Shown in pieces: positions 59,406 to 64,000 of a stretch of DNA of 64,000 nucleotides. Location: positions 1 to 64,000 of the forward strand of contig CAZCQZ010000002.1 of NCBI GenBank assembly GCA_964500965.1, given 5' to 3'. Origin of the DNA: JAISGQ01 sp964500965. Lineage in GTDB: Bacteria; Bacillota; Clostridia; Oscillospirales; Acutalibacteraceae. Under the pieces are notes generated by a model that was not told the origin of the DNA, made no database searches, and saw only the letters and a list, made by a program, of their open reading frames with translations. A program made the translations under genes and the position numbers. Numbering within the stretch: the first letter of the stretch is position 1; each line of letters starts with the position of its first letter.

Positions 59406-61676
59406 ATGCTTACTAAAAAGCTTTTCAGAACAGCGTGGAAATACAAGGCGCAGTTCATTTCAATGATAATAATGGTCGCTCTCGGCATCGGAGTGTTTAC
59501 CGGTTTTAATATGGAATGGTACAGTCTCAAGGTCGATACCGAGTCATTCTTCGACGAAACAAATTATGCCGATTACCGTATTTTTAACGAATCGGGTTTT
59601 TCCGCAGACGATTTATCTGCCATTTTGAAAATTGACGGCGTTGATGCCGCAGACAGAGTGTTATCGGTCAATGTCGATATTAAGGACAGCAGTAATTCCC
59701 TTGCGCTTTTTGTTCCTGAAAATTACACCGTATCGACACTGTTTATCACCTCCGGTGCGGAATACGACAGCAACGCAAGCGGCTTTTGGATTTCCGATAA
59801 ATACGCGCAGGCAAACGGTCTGTCTATCGGTGATGACCTGACATTCACCTATCTCGGCAAAATCGTCAGCGGTAAAATTCTCGGTCTTGCTAAAAGCGGT
59901 GAGTTTGCAGTCTGTGTTGCCGATGAAAATCAGCTTATGCCGGATTTCGATAAATTCGGATTTGCTTACGCCACTCCGAAAATGCTCCGCAACGCTCTGG
60001 GATTTGAATTCTATCCTCAGATAAATATCTGCTCCGATTTATCTAAAGCTCAACTTGAGGATGCAATTCAAGATGCACTGGGCACTACAACTCTTGTCGT
60101 ACCAAAATCCGAACACACCTCCTATGCCGGCGTTCAAAGCGAAGTCGAGGAAGGTCAGACCATGGGCAATATACTGCCCGTTCTGTTCCTTGCAATTGCC
60201 ATTCTTACAATGGTGACAACCATGCACCGTATAACTTCAAACGAAAAAGTACAGATAGGTACTTTGAAAGCGCTCGGCTTTAAAGACAGAAAAATCCTCC
60301 TTCATTACACAGCCTACGGATTCGTTATCGGTCTGCTGGGCATTGTATTGGGCGTTGCATTGGGTTTCGGCATTGCCGCCATAATTATCAGTCCCTCAGG
60401 CATGATGGGCACCTATCTCGATATGCCTCAATGGAATCTTTGTGTTCCCGAATTTGTCTGGATAATACTTATCTGTACGGCAATCGTTCTTACCGTTATC
60501 AGTCTGCTCTCGGTCAAAAAAGTTCTTCGCGGCACTGCGGCAGAAGCACTTCGCCCCTACTCCCCGAAAAAGATAAAGCCCATGAAAATCGAAAACACAC
60601 GACTGTGGCGAAAGCTTCCATTCTCTTTCAAGTGGAATTTCCGTGACCTTATAAGAAATAAAGCACGTTCGGCAATGACGCTTATCGGCGTTGTCGGCTG
60701 TATGATACTTCTGGTTGCAGGTCTTGGCATGAAAGACACCATGAGTGAGTTTTTATCCGTTCTGGACGGTGATGCCAATAACTATGCTACCAGGATAAAC
60801 ATTAACGAATCCGCCGAAAACAGCAATACGGAAAAGCTTGCCGCAGTGTATGACGGCGACTGGGTCGCTTCGTCGGCAATTAAGCTTTACGACAAAACCG
60901 TCTCGCTTTTTATTTACAACCTTGATAACGGTAAAATAAATTTCACCGATGAGAACAACAAACCCATAACGCTCAATAATGACGGTGTATATGTTTGTAT
61001 CCGTCTTTCGGATGATATTGCCCCCGGCGATGTTATTGAGTTTTCGCCTTACGGCGGCGATGAGATATATAGCGTAAAAGTCTCCGGAGTTTTTCGCTCC
61101 CTTGTCAGCGAAGGCATAGTCATGACATCGGAGTATGCAGAGAAAATCGGTATTCCTTACCATATCGGTGCTGTTTTTACCGATGCGGATATATCGGAAA
61201 TTGCCGATAATGAAATAATATCCGGCACACAATCAAAAGCCGCAATAATCGAATCCTATGACACATTCACGGAAATGCTGAATTTGATGATAGTCATACT
61301 CATCATTGCCGCTGTACTTCTGAGTGCAGTCGTTCTGTATAACCTAGGTGTTATGAGCTATATTGAACGTTCCAGAGAGCTTTCAACGCTGAAGGTTGTC
61401 GGCTTCCGCGACAGGCACATCGGCAGGATACTGATAAGTCAGAATATATGGCTGACACTGCTGGGCATAATAATCGGCTTTCCTGCCGGAATTTTGGCTT
61501 TGCAGATGCTTCTTGACGCGCTTGTTTCCGAATACGAGCTTTGTATGACGTTCAGCACGCTGACATACTCGGTCAGTATTCTTCTGACATTCGGCGTTTC
61601 TCTTATTGTCGGTATGTTTGTTGCACGCAAAAACAAAAAAATTGATATGGTAGAAGCTCTGAAAAACGTTGACTGA
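59406..61676 (+). CDS. FtsX-like ABC transporter permease
   Basis: 756 aa with a long extracellular domain after the first helix, and two FtsX units (each with three helices near 255-390 and 640-745) around a second ecto-domain. The arrangement fits MacB-type exporters with duplicated domains. GGAGTGG overlaps the ATPase end. It ends before a strong terminator. The pair may export antimicrobial peptides or lipid-linked compounds, as for close families in Firmicutes. Confidence 0.92.
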   Translation: MLTKKLFRTAWKYKAQFISMIIMVALGIGVFTGFNMEWYSLKVDTESFFDETNYADYRIFNESGFSADDLSAILKIDGVDAADRVLSVNVDIKDSSNSLALFVPENYTVSTLFITSGAEYDSNASGFWISDKYAQANGLSIGDDLTFTYLGKIVSGKILGLAKSGEFAVCVADENQLMPDFDKFGFAYATPKMLRNALGFEFYPQINICSDLSKAQLEDAIQDALGTTTLVVPKSEHTSYAGVQSEVEEGQTMGNILPVLFLAIAILTMVTTMHRITSNEKVQIGTLKALGFKDRKILLHYTAYGFVIGLLGIVLGVALGFGIAAIIISPSGMMGTYLDMPQWNLCVPEFVWIILICTAIVLTVISLLSVKKVLRGTAAEALRPYSPKKIKPMKIENTRLWRKLPFSFKWNFRDLIRNKARSAMTLIGVVGCMILLVAGLGMKDTMSEFLSVLDGDANNYATRININESAENSNTEKLAAVYDGDWVASSAIKLYDKTVSLFIYNLDNGKINFTDENNKPITLNNDGVYVCIRLSDDIAPGDVIEFSPYGGDEIYSVKVSGVFRSLVSEGIVMTSEYAEKIGIPYHIGAVFTDADISEIADNEIISGTQSKAAIIESYDTFTEMLNLMIVILIIAAVLLSAVVLYNLGVMSYIERSRELSTLKVVGFRDRHIGRILISQNIWLTLLGIIIGFPAGILALQMLLDALVSEYELCMTFSTLTYSVSILLTFGVSLIVGMFVARKNKKIDMVEALKNVD

Positions 61677-61695
61677 CCCCGGCAATCACAACCTG

Positions 61696-61744
61696 AAAAG
61701 GGTACTGGTAAGATGAAATCACACCATCCTACCAGTACCCTTTT
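61696..61744 (+). terminator. ABC transporter terminator
   Basis: Stem AAAGGGTACTGGTA / TACCAGTACCCTTT with a 19-nt loop region that adds GATG/CATC, then TTTTG. Confidence 0.85.
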
Positions 61745-61777
61745 GCGTTGATATAACGGTAAATTTTCAAACAGTTC

Positions 61778-61806
61778 TTGACAAAAAGGAAAAGAGCGCA
61801 CACAAT
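61778..61806 (+). promoter_or_regulatory. Weak promoter of the small-gene pair
   Basis: TTGACA (61778-61783), 17-bp spacer, CACAAT (61801-61806), the latter only partly matching the -10 consensus. Confidence 0.4.
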
Positions 61807-61837
61807 AGACTTGGACTAAAAGTAAGGAGATATGTAT

Positions 61838-62086
61838 ATGTATTTTGCAAACGATACGCTCAGAGGAAAAATTCGCAAAGCTATTATTGAAAATTCAACC
61901 GATGAACAGATAACTATGATACCGGCAGTAAACTTCGGAGATATTTATATCATCGGAGAGCGGCATAAGGAAGCAGCGGAATATTTCAATCAGAAAATTG
62001 CGGAATGTAAAACCAAAGGAGCAGAGATTAAACTGCACTTTGAGATTGAGGAAAAATTCAATGTTGCACTTTGCAACAAGCAGTAA
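61838..62086 (+). CDS. Small soluble protein of unknown function
   Basis: 82 aa. AAGGAG lies 8 bp before the ATG at 61838 (a Met two codons upstream has only 2-bp spacing). The sequence is mixed alpha/beta without a signal; it ends in FNVALCNKQ. The next small gene begins 21 bp after its stop. I recognise no family. Confidence 0.7.
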   Translation: MYFANDTLRGKIRKAIIENSTDEQITMIPAVNFGDIYIIGERHKEAAEYFNQKIAECKTKGAEIKLHFEIEEKFNVALCNKQ

Positions 62087-62106
62087 ATGAACAGAAGGGA
62101 AATTTG

Positions 62107-62412
62107 ATGAGAACAATCGAACAGTTAGTAAAGGAAAACCAAAAGCGAGTGTATGTATACCTTGCGGATAAGAAAACCGCGGATAGATTCATTCAGGACG
62201 CAGAAGCAGAGGGATATACTTTTGAGGACGGCGTAAAAATATCCGAACGTGCTATTGACGATTTTTATGCCATTAACAAAAACCACACGGTCAATTTCAT
62301 CAACGGCATGGGAAGAATGGCTTTTCAGTGCGGTGCGGAACATATTGTACGAATAGATTACAAGAAATATGTCGCAGGAGAAGACGATTATCTGTATCGC
62401 CGAAACAATTGA
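62107..62412 (+). CDS. Small soluble protein of unknown function (YLADKKTADRF motif)
   Basis: 101 aa. The start was set at 62107 after GAAGGGAA. The segment RVYVYLADKKTADRFIQDAE then GYTFEDGVK recalls small proteins found in Clostridia plasmids and gene islands, but I know no function. Co-directional with the previous small gene and followed by a strong terminator. Confidence 0.7.
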   Translation: MRTIEQLVKENQKRVYVYLADKKTADRFIQDAEAEGYTFEDGVKISERAIDDFYAINKNHTVNFINGMGRMAFQCGAEHIVRIDYKKYVAGEDDYLYRRNN

Positions 62413-62421
62413 TTAAAGCAT

Positions 62422-62464
62422 AAAAGGGGCTGTAAAAAACTTTCGTTTTTTACAGCTCCTTTTA
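62422..62464. terminator. Bidirectional GGCTGTAAAA-type terminator
   Basis: Stem AAAAGGGGCTGTAAAAAAC / GTTTTTTACAGCTCCTTTT with a TTTC loop. It separates converging genes (small protein and upp) and resembles the hairpin at 31066-31094. Confidence 0.85.
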
Positions 62465-62481
62465 ATCATAACTTATTCAAA

Positions 62482-63156
62482 TTATTTTGTGCCGAATATA
62501 CGGTCACCGGCATCGCCCAAACCGGGGCAGATATATGCATCTTCATTAAGTTCTCTGTCAAGGTTTCCGACATACACCTTTACATCCGGGTGTGCCTCGT
62601 GGAGACGCTTAATTCCCTCCGGTGCGGCGATAATGCACATAAACTTAATGTCAACACCGCCGTGATTCTTTATCATTGTGATAGCATCAACAGCCGAGCC
62701 GCCGGTTGCAAGCATGGGGTCAACAACCACGACAGTCCTCTGGTCAATGGGTGTGGGCAGCTTGCAGTAATACTCACAAGGCTCGTGAGTTTCCTCGTCA
62801 CGGTACATTCCGATGTGACCGACCTTTGCGCTCGGTACAAGGGCAAGTACGCCGGAAACCATTCCCAGACCTGCGCGAAGTATAGGTACGATTGCAAGCT
62901 TTCTGCCCGAAATCATGGGAGTTTTGCAAACTTCAATAGGCGTTTCAATCTCCACATCCTCTGTCGGCAAATCGCTGAGAGCTTCATAGCCCTCAAGCAT
63001 TGCAATTTCCTCAACAAGCTTTCTGAACTCATTTGTGCCGGTGTTCTTGTCTCTTAAAAGTGAAATTTTATGCTTTATAAGAGGATGATTAAGAATAACA
63101 ACATTTTCCATTTTTTCTTCTTTATCCTTTTTCTGTTTTTTCTTAAAGAAACACAT
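62482..63156 (-). CDS. upp: Uracil phosphoribosyltransferase
   Basis: Salvages uracil to UMP with PRPP. The PRPP loop VVVVDPMLATGGSAVDAI and C-terminal GDAGDRIFGTK are standard. 224 aa includes a charged 15-residue N-terminal addition (MCFFKKKQKKDKEEK) before the usual start MENVVILNHPL; GGAGG at ideal spacing before the first Met and overlap with the permease stop (TGATG) support the longer form. Confidence 0.95.
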   Translation of the reverse strand: MCFFKKKQKKDKEEKMENVVILNHPLIKHKISLLRDKNTGTNEFRKLVEEIAMLEGYEALSDLPTEDVEIETPIEVCKTPMISGRKLAIVPILRAGLGMVSGVLALVPSAKVGHIGMYRDEETHEPCEYYCKLPTPIDQRTVVVVDPMLATGGSAVDAITMIKNHGGVDIKFMCIIAAPEGIKRLHEAHPDVKVYVGNLDRELNEDAYICPGLGDAGDRIFGTK

Positions 63157-64000
63157 CAGTTTTCCTCCGCAACCTCAACGGGTGCTTCCTCTGTTACAGC
63201 TTCCTCTGTTGCTTCTTCGGTAATCTCAACAACGGTGTCCTCGGTGTGAGTTTCCTCCTGAGCTTCGACAACAGTTTCTTCTGCAAAGGCTTCTTCTGCA
63301 ACGGCTTCTTCCTCAACAGTTTCGACTACCGCTTCTTCTGCGGCGGCAGCGGCTTCGTTTTCTTTCTTTTCGGTAAGGCTTTCCGCATTCTGACCCATTG
63401 CGAAGTTTACGCCGGTGTCATTAGGCTCGCCCTCGTTGAATTCATAGTCCTTATCGGGGAGTATGGCGTTGAGAAGAATACCAGCTATAGCGGCAACCGC
63501 AAGACCGGTAAGGGTGATGCTGATGCTGCCGACTTTAAAGGTTATACCGGAGCTTGCGTTGTTATCGCCGTAGATGTTAAGTCCGACTGCGGATACAAGG
63601 ATAACAGCGGCGATAATGAGGTTACGGCTCTTTGTGAAGTCAACCTTGCTCTCGACAACATTACGTACACCGACAGCGGAAATCATGCCGTAAAGCACGA
63701 AGGAGATACCGCCGATAATCGACGACGGAATAGTTTCAATGCAGGCCGCAACAATGGGGAAGAACGAAATGCCCGTTGCAAAATATGCCGCAATTCTGAT
63801 AACCTTGGGGTCATAAACCTTTGTAAGTGCAAGAACACCGGTGTTTTCGCCGTAGGTGGTGTTTGCAGGTGCACCGCACAGAGATGCAAGAGATGTTGCA
63901 AGACCGTCACCCAAAAGGGTTCTGTGAAGTCCGGGCTTGGTGATGTAGTTCTCACCGCAGGTGGAGCTGATAGCGGAAATGTCACCGATATGCTCCATCA
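63156..64000 (-). CDS. uraA: Uracil/xanthine permease (NCS2 family), C-terminal part
   Basis: The gene runs off the right edge; only the last 280 or so residues are present, so the start is outside. The visible part has the family motif GLHRTLLGDGLATSLA and ANTTYGENTGVL with several membrane helices. The C-terminus is a long acidic tail rich in Glu, Val, Ala and Thr (about 70 residues, VVETVEEEAVAEE and similar), not part of the transport domain. It overlaps upp, fitting import plus salvage of uracil. Confidence 0.93.
   Translation of the reverse strand, partial: MEHIGDISAISSTCGENYITKPGLHRTLLGDGLATSLASLCGAPANTTYGENTGVLALTKVYDPKVIRIAAYFATGISFFPIVAACIETIPSSIIGGISFVLYGMISAVGVRNVVESKVDFTKSRNLIIAAVILVSAVGLNIYGDNNASSGITFKVGSISITLTGLAVAAIAGILLNAILPDKDYEFNEGEPNDTGVNFAMGQNAESLTEKKENEAAAAAEEAVVETVEEEAVAEEAFAEETVVEAQEETHTEDTVVEITEEATEEAVTEEAPVEVAEEN

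Noticed and set aside
1..64000. CRISPR array
   Set aside because: No regularly spaced repeats of 25-40 bp were seen; the only tandem repeat is the short coding repeat at 18.3 kb.

Overview
The window looks like a chromosomal segment of a low-to-middle GC, spore-former-related Firmicute of class Clostridia, probably in the Oscillospiraceae/Ruminococcaceae range. The evidence is a SpoVB-family flippase, DUF951 and DUF1540 small proteins, ThyX, folate-dependent TrmFO, the infC-rpmI-rplT and dprA-topA-trmFO orders, strong GGAGG-type ribosome binding sites and TTGACA/TATAAT promoters. No 16S sequence is present, so the placement is an inference.

Layout. 1-12.2 kb is dense housekeeping on the minus strand: M18 aminopeptidase, lytic transglycosylase, coaE, ywlC, prfA, DUF951, a phosphoesterase, thrC, an M19 dipeptidase, yraN, rnhB, rbgA, lepB, rplS with a structured leader, and trmO. 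12.3-16 kb runs on the plus strand: an unknown protein, DUF554, ispF, and a DUF3343 / cysteine desulfurase / mnmM group that may serve sulfur (or selenium) chemistry at tRNA U34. A convergent spoVB-like gene, a strongly expressed secreted protein and metY follow. 19.9-27.9 kb is one LysR-led minus-strand operon: MmgE/PrpD, aldo/keto reductase, phosphonopyruvate-decarboxylase-like enzyme, an unrecognised TIM-barrel-like protein, a citrate-lyase-like aldolase and a split class I hydro-lyase. It reads as an uncharacterised organic-acid pathway. 28-40.6 kb holds trhP/U32, mltG, fthC, DJ-1, two GNAT-like genes, tmk, thyX, an odd sigma-like/pseudo-transglutaminase membrane protein and purL.

At 40.79 kb a tRNA-Pro(CGG) is followed at once by a tyrosine integrase and about 8.7 kb of accessory, partly AT-rich DNA. 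It contains a three-gene unknown module with its own promoter, a LexA-like repressor facing small HTH genes across shared operator palindromes, an excisionase-like protein, two gene fragments joined by a deletion, and an intact NYN-nuclease-like gene. This looks like a decaying integrative element or prophage remnant that keeps cargo genes. No second att copy was found.

From 49.8 kb the core resumes: lipoprotein, plsX, trmFO, topA, dprA, a TrmH-type methylase, rplT, rpmI and infC (apparent AUC start, attenuator-like leader). Then come an ArsR regulator with operator palindromes, a MacB/FtsX-like ABC transporter, two small unknown genes, upp, and a uracil permease cut by the window edge.

Many genes overlap by 4-14 bp (ATGA, TGATG), so the minus-strand blocks are probably long co-transcribed units. 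The best candidates for undescribed biology are the LysR-led operon, the three-gene cargo module, the NYN protein and the sigma-like/pseudo-transglutaminase protein.
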